DNA of 64,000 nt from NCBI GenBank assembly GCA_965220955.1, contig CBDCRK010000036.1:62001-126000 (forward strand), read 5' to 3'. The DNA comes from CBDCRK01 sp965220955 (lineage in GTDB: Bacteria; Desulfobacterota; Binatia; Bin18; CBDCRK01). Below the pieces are notes generated by a model. It had not been told where the DNA came from and made no database searches. It was given only the letters and a program-made list of their open reading frames with translations. Positions 43,098 through 53,000 of this stretch are shown here, one piece after another (the stretch's first letter is position 1; every line of letters begins with the position of its first letter). The position numbers and the translations under genes were made by a program.

Positions 43098-43832
43098 GTG
43101 CGTGTCACATTCTTAGGGGCAGGAGACTCCTTCGGCAGCGGAGGACAGAACCACAGCGGCTATGTTGTGGAGGCTGGGGGGCGAGTGTTTCTTTTGGACT
43201 GTGGCCCCACTGCGCTCATTGGGCTTAAAAAAGTCGGTTTTGACACTTCCAGAATCGACTTTGTGATTTTAAGCCATCTGCACGGGGATCATTTTGGTGG
43301 GCTGCCTTTCTTTTTTCTCGAATATCAGTACGAGGAGCCGCGTACCCGACCCTTTCTTATTGCTGGTCCCCCGGGGACCGAGGAGCGCGTGCTGGCCGTG
43401 TATCGCGCCATGTATAAAGACTTAGCAGAGCGACCTTTTTCCTTTCCCGTGAATTTTCAAGAGCTTACCCCTAATCAGCCGCAAATGGTGGCAGGGATTG
43501 AGGTCTTTCCTTTTCGTGTGCCCCACCTCAGACAAGGCCTCTCTTTAGCTCTCCGCGCTACGATTGGGAGCAAGACGGTTCTCTATTCCGGGGACACAGG
43601 CTGGACCGAAGACCTCGTCCGCTACTCACAGGGGACGGACCTTTTCATATGCGAGTGCTGCTTCTTCGAGACCCAGGTCGATTTTCACCTAAACTATCCG
43701 CAAATTGCCCAGCATCGCGACCGTATGGGATGCAAGCGTCTGGTCCTAAGTCACCTTGGCCGCGAGGTGCTAGCCCGGGCCAAGGAACTCACCATTGAAA
43801 TTGCCCACGACGGAATGGTGGTAGAAGTGTAA
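43098..43832 (+). CDS. Metallo-beta-lactamase-fold hydrolase (RNase Z-like)
   Basis: 244 residues. The dinuclear metal motif HLHGDH, an Asp ligand in LYSGDTGW and C-terminal LSHLGREV match the MBL fold. The N terminus VTFLGAGDSFGSGGQNHSGY is like the RNase Z/arylsulfatase-type subgroup, but the RNase Z exosite arm is absent, so the substrate is unknown. GTG start with GAGGAGG upstream. Convergent with the next gene across a perfect palindrome. Confidence 0.82.
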   Translation: MRVTFLGAGDSFGSGGQNHSGYVVEAGGRVFLLDCGPTALIGLKKVGFDTSRIDFVILSHLHGDHFGGLPFFFLEYQYEEPRTRPFLIAGPPGTEERVLAVYRAMYKDLAERPFSFPVNFQELTPNQPQMVAGIEVFPFRVPHLRQGLSLALRATIGSKTVLYSGDTGWTEDLVRYSQGTDLFICECCFFETQVDFHLNYPQIAQHRDRMGCKRLVLSHLGREVLARAKELTIEIAHDGMVVEV

Positions 43833-43856
43833 GGGCGTATGGCCATACGCCCTTAC
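43829..43856. terminator. Perfect 28-base palindrome between convergent genes
   Basis: GTAAGGGCGTATGG and its exact reverse complement abut without a loop, covering one stop codon and adjoining the other. No T-tract follows, but its position suggests bidirectional termination. The GTAAGGGCG ends resemble the 36731-36802 element. Confidence 0.55.
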
Positions 43857-45080
43857 TTACAGGCGTCTCCGCTGGGCCTGCATGCGGGCAGCAAATTCCT
43901 GGGGCTTCATAATAAGACCGCTTGATTCTTCCTTCTCTTTGGTTTCCTCCTCGTTAAAGTACAGCGCAATACTGCGGCGAACCAACTCTTCACAAAAAGG
44001 AATTCCTCGCCCCCCTTTCTCACTTTTCTTTAATGCTAGTGCGGTGGCAAGAGCCTGCTTAGCCGGGGTCTCACGTCCAGTAGCAAACAGGTAAAAAGCG
44101 GTCTCCTCCAGCCGACGAGCGTAGGCCGCGGCTCCCTCATTTGAGAACATCTCCTCTATGGCCTTGTTGATAATGTCCACCAGCCGATCCTCCTGCTGGT
44201 AACGGTTCAAAACAATGGGGCTCTGCCGTACTTCTGTAATCTGATCCATATACCCTTTGGCCTGCTCCTCACCTAGCAACCAACCTTGTAGCTCCTGCTC
44301 TTCCAGAAGCTGGCTAGAGTTATCTACCAGAGTAGTATCTGCCTCAATAGTCACAGGATCGAGGTGATGGTAAATAGGGGACTCGCCACTCGCGGGAGGA
44401 GAAGAGATCAAATGTGAGCGCAAAGCCGGGTAAGACGCCACCTCCCGCTTTTGCGCCTGAGCCCGTTCATATCCCTCATGTATAAGGAAGTCACAATAGC
44501 GCCAGTCGGTCTCAACCATAGCGACATGGTGCTGGTTCTCAAGGTCCCTGCGCATCTCCCGCAGCGCCTTGCGGGTGATAATGACGGTATCAATGTTCCG
44601 TACTCCCTCAGGCTCATTCACAATAGCAGAGAGATAGTGAAGGCCACCACCCACACGGGGTTTTACAAGCCATATCAGCCGATTTCCCTGCCCATCAAAC
44701 GGCGAGATATACCCTTCAGGCTCAATCGGGGTGAGGATCGGAGCCGACGCTTGGGGCTGTGGTCGATCTACCACCACTCCTTTCTGGGAAAGTTTGTAAA
44801 GGGAACGGTGAATCTCCCGGCGCAGAATTTTGTCCTGGGTTTTATCCGGGCGGGGGACCGCTTCAAGGGAGAAAAGGATACGGGCAGTCTCAAGAGAAGG
44901 GTGGTCACCTAGAAGCACAACCAACGCAAGATCAGTAGCTGTATCCTGGCCAAGCCGTTCTTCTAGAACGGTCAGCGAAAGCTTTTCTTCTTTTAGGGCC
45001 TGCAGGGAGATTCCCCACTCTGCCAGCTTCTTTTTTCCCTCCTCTAATAATCTCTCCCGCGCCTCCTTTTGTTTTGCCAT
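43857..45080 (-). CDS. Conserved-looking protein of unknown function, 407 residues
   Basis: I do not recognise this protein. It is soluble, charged and mostly helical at both ends. The N-terminal ~105 residues look like a helical repeat domain (LALVVLLGDHPSLETARILF, REIHRSLYKLSQKGVVVDR), the middle (~125-290) has beta-type stretches such as GNRLIWLVKPRVGGGLHYL, and the C terminus has a helical bundle (AIEEMFSNEGAAAYARRLEE) ending in a basic tail. Start ATG 45080 with GGAGGCCTAG upstream. It is 37 bases after the M23 peptidase gene on the same strand. Confidence 0.8.
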   Translation of the reverse strand: MAKQKEARERLLEEGKKKLAEWGISLQALKEEKLSLTVLEERLGQDTATDLALVVLLGDHPSLETARILFSLEAVPRPDKTQDKILRREIHRSLYKLSQKGVVVDRPQPQASAPILTPIEPEGYISPFDGQGNRLIWLVKPRVGGGLHYLSAIVNEPEGVRNIDTVIITRKALREMRRDLENQHHVAMVETDWRYCDFLIHEGYERAQAQKREVASYPALRSHLISSPPASGESPIYHHLDPVTIEADTTLVDNSSQLLEEQELQGWLLGEEQAKGYMDQITEVRQSPIVLNRYQQEDRLVDIINKAIEEMFSNEGAAAYARRLEETAFYLFATGRETPAKQALATALALKKSEKGGRGIPFCEELVRRSIALYFNEEETKEKEESSGLIMKPQEFAARMQAQRRRL

Positions 45081-45117
45081 CTAGGCCTCCGTTCCTGTCT
45101 CCTATGGAGCACAAGGC

Positions 45118-46515
45118 TTATTCCAACCCTGCCAAGGCCGAATCCGACGGCGGTGGCAATTTAGTCTGGACGTGATCTTGGAGCCACTTACCATCCCACC
45201 ACTCTACCGGGTCAACGTGAACACCGTAGAGCATAGTGCTGAAGTGGAGGTGATCCCCACCAGCAAGGCCCGTATCACCGGTCCGGCCAATCACTTCTCC
45301 CTTCTTGACCATCTGATCCTCCTGAACACCAATGGAACTCAAATGACCATAGAGAGAGAAGAGCCCCAGGCCATGATCAATGATGATACAGTTACCATAA
45401 ATGCCCAGGTTCTCTGCCAGGACAATCTTGCCCGTGTTGGCCGCCACCACTGGATTATGGCGCAGGGAAGCAAGATCATAGCCCAGGTGGGTCTGGGTGT
45501 CGATCTCTTGCCCATGATGCAGGTAGATACGCTTGTCGGCAAAGCGGCTCATAACTTTGCTACCCTTCTGTTGGAGGAGAGGCCCTTCCCATAACGGCGT
45601 GGGTACCGAGGTACGGCACCGTCTACGCAGCTTCTCCTCGGTTTGCTGTCGCAATACACGGTTGATGTGGATATAACCCTTAAGCAAATCAGGGAAATCG
45701 CCCAAGCGATTCATGGCAGCAATCTCCGGTACCTTGCGTTCCAGGAAGGCGTCGCTGATCTCCAAGGATCTTTGGGGAAAATCCTGGGATTTAATCGAGC
45801 AGAAAAAACCTGTTTCTCGGCGATTACCGGCAGCGTCGATCGCCACCGCCCGAGGGTGCACTCGCTCAGAGAGGTCCTGGGGGATAGCGAAGAGAGCCAC
45901 ATAGGTTGCGGCCTCAGGGAAAAGGCCGGCGGTGCCAGGGAAAAAGTATCCCTCCACTTCTACCCCGCTGCGGACAACATCGTCAGAAGTCCGATACACT
46001 AGGATCTCCGAGCCGCCAAGCCGTACATAGTGTTGGGAACTTAAGACCTCTAAAACGGGAGGAGTAAGGTCCACCCTAACCTCACGAACGACCCGCGGGT
46101 GATGCTGGCCAAAGAGGGAGGTCCAGGAATAGTCTTCAGCAAAGACCTGAACCGTGGCCGGTCCTTCCGATACCTTGGCAGGATCAAGGCTCACAGTCAG
46201 CTGAAGAGCTTTTTTCTTGACGGTATTCTCACGCCAACCCCCGGGAGGATATTCCTCGGTGAAAATTAGGTGGGCGACTCCTTGAGCCTGGAGAAAAATC
46301 TCAATGGAACGCAGGCCACTACGAGAGTCTGCCACCTCCAGTTTAAGAGTTGCTTTTCTCCCCCATACCTCGGGCAAGGTCTGGAACGTAACCTGCGGAG
46401 GGGTCCGCTCTAGCTTGTACCAACCCACATACAAAACAGAAGCGAACACCAAAAAGAGTAGCGCCATACCTAGCACCCTTTTTAGCAGGCTTGAGCTTTT
46501 CTTCTGTTTTACCAC
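45118..46515 (-). CDS. M23-family (LytM) metallopeptidase, membrane-anchored
   Basis: 465 residues. One N-terminal membrane segment (LLKRVLGMALLFLVFASVLYV), then two beta-sandwich-like regions (~40-240) and a C-terminal peptidase M23 domain (~340-450). Zinc ligands appear in THLGYDLAS (HxxxD) and DHLHFSTM (HxH), with the core SLYGHLSSI. Both motifs are intact, so it is likely an active peptidoglycan endopeptidase rather than an activator. It faces the periplasm. Confidence 0.88.
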   Translation of the reverse strand: MVKQKKSSSLLKRVLGMALLFLVFASVLYVGWYKLERTPPQVTFQTLPEVWGRKATLKLEVADSRSGLRSIEIFLQAQGVAHLIFTEEYPPGGWRENTVKKKALQLTVSLDPAKVSEGPATVQVFAEDYSWTSLFGQHHPRVVREVRVDLTPPVLEVLSSQHYVRLGGSEILVYRTSDDVVRSGVEVEGYFFPGTAGLFPEAATYVALFAIPQDLSERVHPRAVAIDAAGNRRETGFFCSIKSQDFPQRSLEISDAFLERKVPEIAAMNRLGDFPDLLKGYIHINRVLRQQTEEKLRRRCRTSVPTPLWEGPLLQQKGSKVMSRFADKRIYLHHGQEIDTQTHLGYDLASLRHNPVVAANTGKIVLAENLGIYGNCIIIDHGLGLFSLYGHLSSIGVQEDQMVKKGEVIGRTGDTGLAGGDHLHFSTMLYGVHVDPVEWWDGKWLQDHVQTKLPPPSDSALAGLE

Positions 46516-46633
46516 TGAATCGGGGTTCTCCTATGCGATCGAACGACGACACCTTAGGGTCTTGATCTTCTGATGTCAACCGCGGCTTAGTCCCTCTTTT
46601 CCTTTTGGCTTAGGTTTTTTATAGTTTTGTGTG

Positions 46634-47140
46634 ATGAAAAACATTGAGATTAAAGCACGGGTGGAGGGGCTTAATGGGCTGGCCGAGCGGGCCCAGGCTT
46701 TGGGGTTTTGCCTCTCTGAAACACTAGAGCAAGAAGACATTTATTTCACTGTTTCTCGGGGTAGGTTGAAGCTTCGACTCATACCTGCCCGCCCAGGACA
46801 GCTTATCTTTTATGAGCGGCCAGACATAGCCGGGCCCAAGGAGAGTGTTTATGAGATAGTACATGTCGAAGAGGGGCGGAAGCTTGCTACTCTGCTAGGG
46901 ATAATCTTGGGGGTCAGGAGCACAGTGGTAAAGACACGACAGGTCTTCTTACGCAACAACATCCGCCTGCACCTTGACTTGGTCGAAGGTGCGGGCTCCT
47001 TTATCGAGCTGGAGGTGGCGGTCCATGAGCACAATGAAGAGGAGAGGGCCACCGGGGAAATTGCTGATATCCTCTCCTATCTCGGTATTTCCCCTATAGC
47101 ACTAATGCAGGAGTCATACGGGGACCTCCTCTTTGCCTGA
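46634..47140 (+). CDS. CYTH-domain protein (class IV adenylate cyclase / thiamine triphosphatase-like)
   Basis: 168 residues from ATG 46634. The N-terminal strand NIEIKARV has the ExExK triphosphate-binding signature. Alternating charged strands (RLKLRLIP, KTRQVFL, IRLHLDLVEGAGSFIELEV) fit a tunnel fold. It could hydrolyse triphosphates or make cAMP; sequence alone does not decide. Overlaps the next frame slightly only if that gene starts early. Confidence 0.8.
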   Translation: MKNIEIKARVEGLNGLAERAQALGFCLSETLEQEDIYFTVSRGRLKLRLIPARPGQLIFYERPDIAGPKESVYEIVHVEEGRKLATLLGIILGVRSTVVKTRQVFLRNNIRLHLDLVEGAGSFIELEVAVHEHNEEERATGEIADILSYLGISPIALMQESYGDLLFA

Positions 47141-47204
47141 AAGGAATGCTCTAGCAGCCCTGACAGAATATTGTTATTTAGTAAGCCTTCAGCGAGACAA
47201 AGCA

Positions 47205-48398
47205 ATGAGTAAATCTGAGCGCCGCAACTCAAAACCTGAAACTCCTACTGTCCGTTTCTGTCCCTGGTGTGGGAACAAGACCTCCCCTCCGGCAAATTTC
47301 TGCTCCGCTTGCGGGGAGTCTTTGCAAATGGGAAGTAAGGGAGTAAGAAAAATCCCAGGCGAGACTTCCCCTTCCTGGAGGAGTTTCACTCCCGGGCTGG
47401 TTGTGCTCTCGCTGTATCTTTTGGTTGGCACGGGTCTCTGGATCTTTGTGCTAAACTCCCACCGAGCCGCTCCGGGTGAGGTGAGTACAGCTGGCTCCTC
47501 GCTGCCGGCCAATCATCCTTCGGTTACTCTACCAGATGATGTGAAAAGCCGTATTGCCGCCCTGGTCACCAAAGCCGAGGCTGCTCCTCAGGACATCAAC
47601 TCCTGGAAGACACTAGCTCAGGCACAGTTTCGTGCCTCCCAATTTGACCCCAACTATCGTAGCGCAGCATTAACCTCCTATCAGCATGTTCTGGCATTAA
47701 CCCCCCAGGATCTAGAGGCCCTACGCGGCGCGGGCAATGTATACTATGATCTGGAGGAGCATGCTAGAGCAATTGAGCATTATGAGAAATATCTGGCGTT
47801 GCAACCCAAGGACTCGAACGTTCGTACGGATCTAGGGACAATGTACCTGTACAGTGGCAATCCGGATCAAGCTATTGCCGAATATGAAGCTGTAGTAGCC
47901 GAAAATCCCACGTTCTTTCAGGCTCACTTCAACCTGGGGGTCGCCTATGGAGAAAAGGGCAACAAAGAAAAGGCAGCTCAAGCCCTAACCCGGGCAAGAG
48001 AGCTTACAACCAATCAAGAGATCCGCCAAAGGGTAGATCAGGTCTTGGCTCAACTTACCCCTGAGGTGCTTACACCGGGGGTACAACCTGCCTCTGCTGC
48101 TACTTCGGGAGAGGTAGGGCTCTCTCCTTTCCAGAGGGCGGTCGAAGAGCTCTTTCGCGGTCATGAGATCATGGGCCCCAGGGTGAGCCGTATCGAGTGG
48201 TCTTCCCCCACCCAAGGGAAAGCCTATCTACACAACTTCCCCATGTCAGGAATGCCACCGGAGGTCCGGGAACGATTTGTTGGCAAGCTTCGTACTAAGC
48301 TTAACGAGGCCAAAGTCCTCCACAGCATTGAGAGTGGGTTCAGGCTCGAAATGGTGGATATGGCCACAGGACAAGTAATGGAAACAATCACAACGTAG
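47205..48398 (+). CDS. Zinc-ribbon, membrane-anchored TPR protein
   Basis: 397 residues from ATG 47205. Residues ~15-45 form a zinc ribbon (CPWCGNK, CSACGES), ~65-85 a membrane span (LVVLSLYLLVGTGLWIFVL), and ~135-290 a run of TPRs (ALRGAGNVYYDLEEHARAIE, TDLGTMYLYSGNPDQAIAEY, FNLGVAYGEKGNKEKAAQAL). The C-terminal ~80 residues are a separate unknown domain. Likely a scaffold at the inner membrane. Its stop overlaps a GTAGGGA/TCCCTAC hairpin. Confidence 0.78.
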   Translation: MSKSERRNSKPETPTVRFCPWCGNKTSPPANFCSACGESLQMGSKGVRKIPGETSPSWRSFTPGLVVLSLYLLVGTGLWIFVLNSHRAAPGEVSTAGSSLPANHPSVTLPDDVKSRIAALVTKAEAAPQDINSWKTLAQAQFRASQFDPNYRSAALTSYQHVLALTPQDLEALRGAGNVYYDLEEHARAIEHYEKYLALQPKDSNVRTDLGTMYLYSGNPDQAIAEYEAVVAENPTFFQAHFNLGVAYGEKGNKEKAAQALTRARELTTNQEIRQRVDQVLAQLTPEVLTPGVQPASAATSGEVGLSPFQRAVEELFRGHEIMGPRVSRIEWSSPTQGKAYLHNFPMSGMPPEVRERFVGKLRTKLNEAKVLHSIESGFRLEMVDMATGQVMETITT

Positions 48399-48423
48399 GG
48401 ACGGTTAGTAAGCCCATCCCTAC
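48395..48423. repeat. Short GTAGGGA/TCCCTAC palindrome at a stop codon
   Basis: Inverted ends GTAGGGA (48395-48401) and TCCCTAC (48417-48423) enclose 15 bases. It overlaps the TAG stop of the TPR gene. Ends resemble those of the 36731-36802 element. Confidence 0.5.
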
Positions 48424-48439
48424 TGAGATAGGAGATCAC

Positions 48440-49237
48440 ATGAAACCTTATTATCTTCCCATTGGCGACGAGGTCGAGCTTTTCACTGCCGCCTATGAAT
48501 GCAAGCTGCCTGTGCTTCTCAAAGGCCCTACCGGCTGCGGTAAAACACGCTTTGTCGAGTATATGGCCCATACCTTAATACCGCAGGAGAAAGAAGGGAC
48601 CCCGGGAAACCTCATCACTGTGGCTTGTCATGAGGACTTGACTGGCAGTGACCTTGTTGGCCGTTACCTTATCAAGGGGGATGAGACGGTGTGGATAGAC
48701 GGTCCTCTCACCCAGGCGGTTAAAGCTGGAGTTATTTGCTATCTTGATGAAATTGTCGAGGCCAGAAAAGACACCATTGTTCTCATTCACCCGCTCACCG
48801 ACCACCGTCGTATCCTACCTATTGATAAGAAAGCAGAGATCCTCGCGGCTCACTCTGATTTTCTTCTGGCAATCTCTTATAACCCCGGCTATCAGAGTAT
48901 CCTTAAAGACCTAAAACACTCTACTCGCCAACGCTTTGTAACCATTGAGTTTACCTATCCCCCGCGAGATAAGGAGGGAGAGATTATTGCCCATGAGAGC
49001 GGCATTGATATGGAAAACGCTCTGGAGATGGCCAAGTTGGGAGAAAAGGTACGGCACCTCAAAGCTAGTGGGCTGGAAGAAGGGGTGAGCACGCGGCTGC
49101 TTATCTATGCATCCCAACTCATCCAAAAGGGTGTATCCGCTCGTCGCGCCTGTACCACGGCTGTCTCTCGCTCGCTTACCGATGATGTTGACTCCCAACG
49201 AGCGATCGACGAGCTAGCCGCCGCCATCTTTCCTTAA
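48440..49237 (+). CDS. CbbQ/NirQ/NorQ-type MoxR AAA+ ATPase
   Basis: 265 residues. Walker A KGPTGCGKTRFVEYM, Walker B GVICYLDEIVEARKD, sensor region AISYNPGYQSILKDLKHSTRQRFVTIEF, and the C-terminal lid. Family members remodel Rubisco, nitric-oxide reductase or gas-vesicle proteins with a VWA partner (CbbO/NorD). No such partner is encoded in this window; AGGAGATCAC precedes the ATG and the next gene is convergent. Target unknown. Confidence 0.88.
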   Translation: MKPYYLPIGDEVELFTAAYECKLPVLLKGPTGCGKTRFVEYMAHTLIPQEKEGTPGNLITVACHEDLTGSDLVGRYLIKGDETVWIDGPLTQAVKAGVICYLDEIVEARKDTIVLIHPLTDHRRILPIDKKAEILAAHSDFLLAISYNPGYQSILKDLKHSTRQRFVTIEFTYPPRDKEGEIIAHESGIDMENALEMAKLGEKVRHLKASGLEEGVSTRLLIYASQLIQKGVSARRACTTAVSRSLTDDVDSQRAIDELAAAIFP

Positions 49238-49332
49238 AAGAGGAGCCTTCTATTACCACAAGGATAGGCTCAGAGGATGCACTCATGAGTATGTGCAGTG
49301 ATCTGCACAGCCAATTCCCTATTCCCCTCCTC

Positions 49333-50079
49333 TCATCCAGAGCTCTCCAGGTAGCTCCGTGCCTGTTGGAATATGGCATGAAACATTTCTTTAGTTAGAC
49401 GACCGGTGAAGGTGTTCTGCTGGCTGGGGTGGTAAGAACCTATAAGGACAACACCTCGGGGCGGCCCCCTGCCATCAAGAGTGTAGGCCACCCCATGGCC
49501 GAAACGGGGAAGGGGAGAGGGCACAGGCAACCCGCTTGCGCGGCGAGCTTTAAGGTAGGTAGTAAAACCAATCTGTCCCAGAGCTACAACTACCCGCACC
49601 TGGCGGAGAAGAGCAAGCTCCTGAAGCAGGTAGGGTTGGCAGGCGGTGAACTCCTCTGGCAGGGGTTTATTATCCGGCGGAGCACAGCGGACAGCGGCCG
49701 TAATGTAACAATCGTACAGTTTTAAGCCGTCTTTACGGTGAGTTGAGGTGGGTTGGCTGGCAAAACCAGAAGCATACAGGGCCTCATAGAGAAAATCTCC
49801 GCTGCGATCACCAGTGAAGGCTCGACCCGTGCGGTTCCCACCGTGGGCCGCAGGAGCCAGGCCAACAATTAAGAGCCGAGCTTTAGCATCACCAAAGCCC
49901 GGCACCGGCCTGCTCCAATACTCCCAATCGCGATAACGGCGGACTTTTGTCTGGGCAATGTGCTGGAGATAGGCAACCAGCCGCGGGCACTGCGTGCAGT
50001 GGATGATGTGCTGGCAAAGTTTGTCTAGAGAGGTCACGTTAGAAGACTTGGTCAGGCATACTTGACTGGAACCGTTCAC
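49333..50079 (-). CDS. Uracil-DNA glycosylase, family 5 (UDGb-like)
   Basis: 248 residues. Iron-sulfur-type cysteines in HIIHCTQCPRLV and later (CYITAAVRCAPP, FTACQPYL); active-site motif GLAPAAHGGNRTGRAFTGD with Ala in place of the usual polar residue, as in family 5; GSYHPSQQNTFTG as the second motif. Removes uracil and similar bases from DNA. GTG start overlaps the carboxylase stop (GTGA), so it is coupled to that gene despite unrelated function. Confidence 0.88.
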   Translation of the reverse strand: MNGSSQVCLTKSSNVTSLDKLCQHIIHCTQCPRLVAYLQHIAQTKVRRYRDWEYWSRPVPGFGDAKARLLIVGLAPAAHGGNRTGRAFTGDRSGDFLYEALYASGFASQPTSTHRKDGLKLYDCYITAAVRCAPPDNKPLPEEFTACQPYLLQELALLRQVRVVVALGQIGFTTYLKARRASGLPVPSPLPRFGHGVAYTLDGRGPPRGVVLIGSYHPSQQNTFTGRLTKEMFHAIFQQARSYLESSG

Positions 50080-53000
50080 CAGGTGTCGACACAGGGACGC
50101 TTCTTGCCAGTGCGGGGCGCTGGCGGTGGTGTCGAGCGCAGCGCGCTGACAATCCAGTGGCGTGATGCGGCTGGGTCGATCACGTCGTCGATCTCGAAGT
50201 AGGTGGCGGTGCTGAGGGCCTTGCCGTTCTCGTACATCTTGCCCACCAACCGGTCGTACAACGCCTTGCGTTCTGCTGGATTCTCAAGTGCAGCCAGCTC
50301 CTTGCGGAAGCCCAGCTTTACGGCTCCTTCTAGTCCCATGCCGCCGAACTCCCCGGTTGGCCACGAGACCGCAAAGAATGGCGCTTTGAAGCTGCCGCCC
50401 GCCATTCCCTGGGCACCGAGCCCATAGGACTTGCGCAGCACAATGGTGAAGAACGGCACGGTCAGGCTTGAACCGGTCACGAACATCCGGCAGCAGTGCC
50501 GCACCAAGGCGGCCTTCTCTACCTCGGGACCCACCATGTTCCCCGGGGTGTCGCACAACATCAGGACCGGGATGTCGAAGGCATCACACAACTGCATGAA
50601 CCTGGTCGCCTTGTCGGCTGCGTCACTGTCAATGGCGCCGCCCAGGTGCCGCGGGTTGTTGGCAATAACGCCGATTGGGCGTCCTTCGATCCTTATGAAA
50701 GCTGTCACCATGCCGAGGCCGAAGTGCCGGCGAATCTCCAACACCGAGCCGATGTCGGCCAGGGTCTCAATAACCTCACGCACGTTGTAGACTCGCAGCC
50801 GGTTCTCAGGGACGATTCCCCGCAGCAACCGCTGGTCGGCGCACTCCCAATCCGTGATCGGGCCCTGGAAGTATGAGAGATATTGTTTGGCTATACGCAC
50901 GGCCTCGGCCTCGTCAGCCACAGGGATATCCACCACACCGTTGGGCACCTGCACGTCCATTGGTCCAACCTCCTCTGGACGGAAGATACCAAGGCCGCCG
51001 CCTTCGATCATTGCTGGGCCGCCCATGCCAATATTGGAGCCCTCAGTGGCAATGATCACGTCACAGCATCCGAGGATCACGGCGTTACCAGCAAAGCACC
51101 GACCTGAGGTGATGCCAACAAGGGGTACCAGACCGCTGAGTCTGCCCCAGAGATGGAAGGCCATGACGTCGAGGCCAGCTGGACTCGACCAGTCAGTGTC
51201 CCCAGGCCGGCCACCCCCCCCCTCGGCGAAGAACACAACCGGCAGACGCCACTTCTCGGCCAGCTCAAACATCCGGTCCTTTTTGTAGTGGTTTTTGAAA
51301 CCCTGAGTGCCGGCGAGCACAGTGTAGTCGTACGACATGACAACACACCGGGCTCTTGCCTCGTCGAAAAGGTCGCCGTTGACGCTGCCAATGCCGGCGA
51401 CCATGCCATCAGCAGGAGTGTTCTTGATCAGATCGTCAAGCGAGCGTCGTTGCCGTTGGGCGGCAATGACCATCGGGCCATACTCGATGAAGGTGTCCGG
51501 ATCACACAGATCAGTGATGTTCTCGCGTGTAGTTCGCTGCCCCGTCTTGCGGCGCCGTGCTACAGCATTAGGCCGAGCAGCATCTAGCCCGATCTTGTGG
51601 CGCTCAATCACTTCAGCAAGGTCCGGCCGGATGTAGTCCAGATCGATCTGCTCCTGATCTTCCGTCCCTGAGACATCGACCTCGATCTCCTCAATAAAGG
51701 CGAGGGGGTGACCCTCGTACACTGTATCACCCTCAGCCACTGTGAGCCGTTGCACAACCCCGCTTATTTCGGCCTGAATGACATGCTCCATCTTCATGGC
51801 CTCCATGACAAGGAACTGCTGGCCCCTGCGAACAAGGTCGCCCTCGCGCACATCGAGGCTCACAATAGTGCCCTGCATAGGCGCCTCGATCGCCACGGTG
51901 TTCTTTGGGCCCACAATGTCGTACGTCCGCGCACTCACAGAAGAGTCGGGTGGGGTTTGTGTCGCTGGCACGCTGCTCCCTGACTTGCCATGGTCAAGCA
52001 CGGCGAGTGGGTCAGACGCATCAATCTTAGCGCCAGCAAGAGCCGGTGCTGCGGCACCATTGGCCCGATCGGCCTGATCGAAGAAGAGCCGCTGATGGGT
52101 GTTATTCTCAGAGGTAACAAGCTCAGCTATATGGTCCTCTACAAAGCGGGTGTAGACACGACTCGCCACAAACTCGGGATGTTGCAACAGACTCTGCAGG
52201 AACGGGATGTTCGTGGGCACCCCATCGACCTTGAACTCGCAGAGCGCACGATATGTCCTGGTCACCACATTGGCAAATTCTGCCGACGTTGTATGGCCAA
52301 TGAGCTTAGCCAGTAGAGAGTCAAAGCGTGGACTTGTGCGATAGCCAACATATCCGAACGAATCGGTCCGGACACCGGGGCCTGAGGGTGCCTCGAATGC
52401 CGTGAGCGTCCCCCCTGCGGGTCGTGCGGTGCCATCCGCCTGCATAGTTTCCATGTTGATACGCACCTGCATCGCAAACCCGCGCGGCTCCGGCACCTTA
52501 GCCTGCTGGAGCCCCAGTTCCGTGAGCGAGCGTCCTCCTGCTAGTTGCAGCTGGAGCTGGACAAGGTCAACCCCTGTTACCTCTTCGGTCACAGTGTGTT
52601 CAACCTGCAATCTGGGATTGGCCTCGATGAATGCATAAGCCGCTTCACCGTTTGCCTCGCTTATGGTAGTCGCGTCGACTGTAGCAGTCGCATCAACCAG
52701 GAATTCGAAGGTGCCGACGTTGTCATAACCCACAGCCTGGGCCAACCGGACAGCCGCTGCGATGAGTCGGGCACGCAGATTAGGTGGCAGTCCAGGACAC
52801 GGGGCGATCTCAACCAGCTTCTGATGACGCCTCTGGATGCTGCACTCGCGCTCCCAAAGATGGCTCACTATGCCGGACCTGTCACCGATGACTTGCACTT
52901 CGATGTGCCTGGCTCGCGGGATCAACTGCTCGACATACACGTCGCCGTTACCAAAGGCCTGTAGCGCTTCCGACTGACAGCGGGTATAGGCTTCCTTAAC

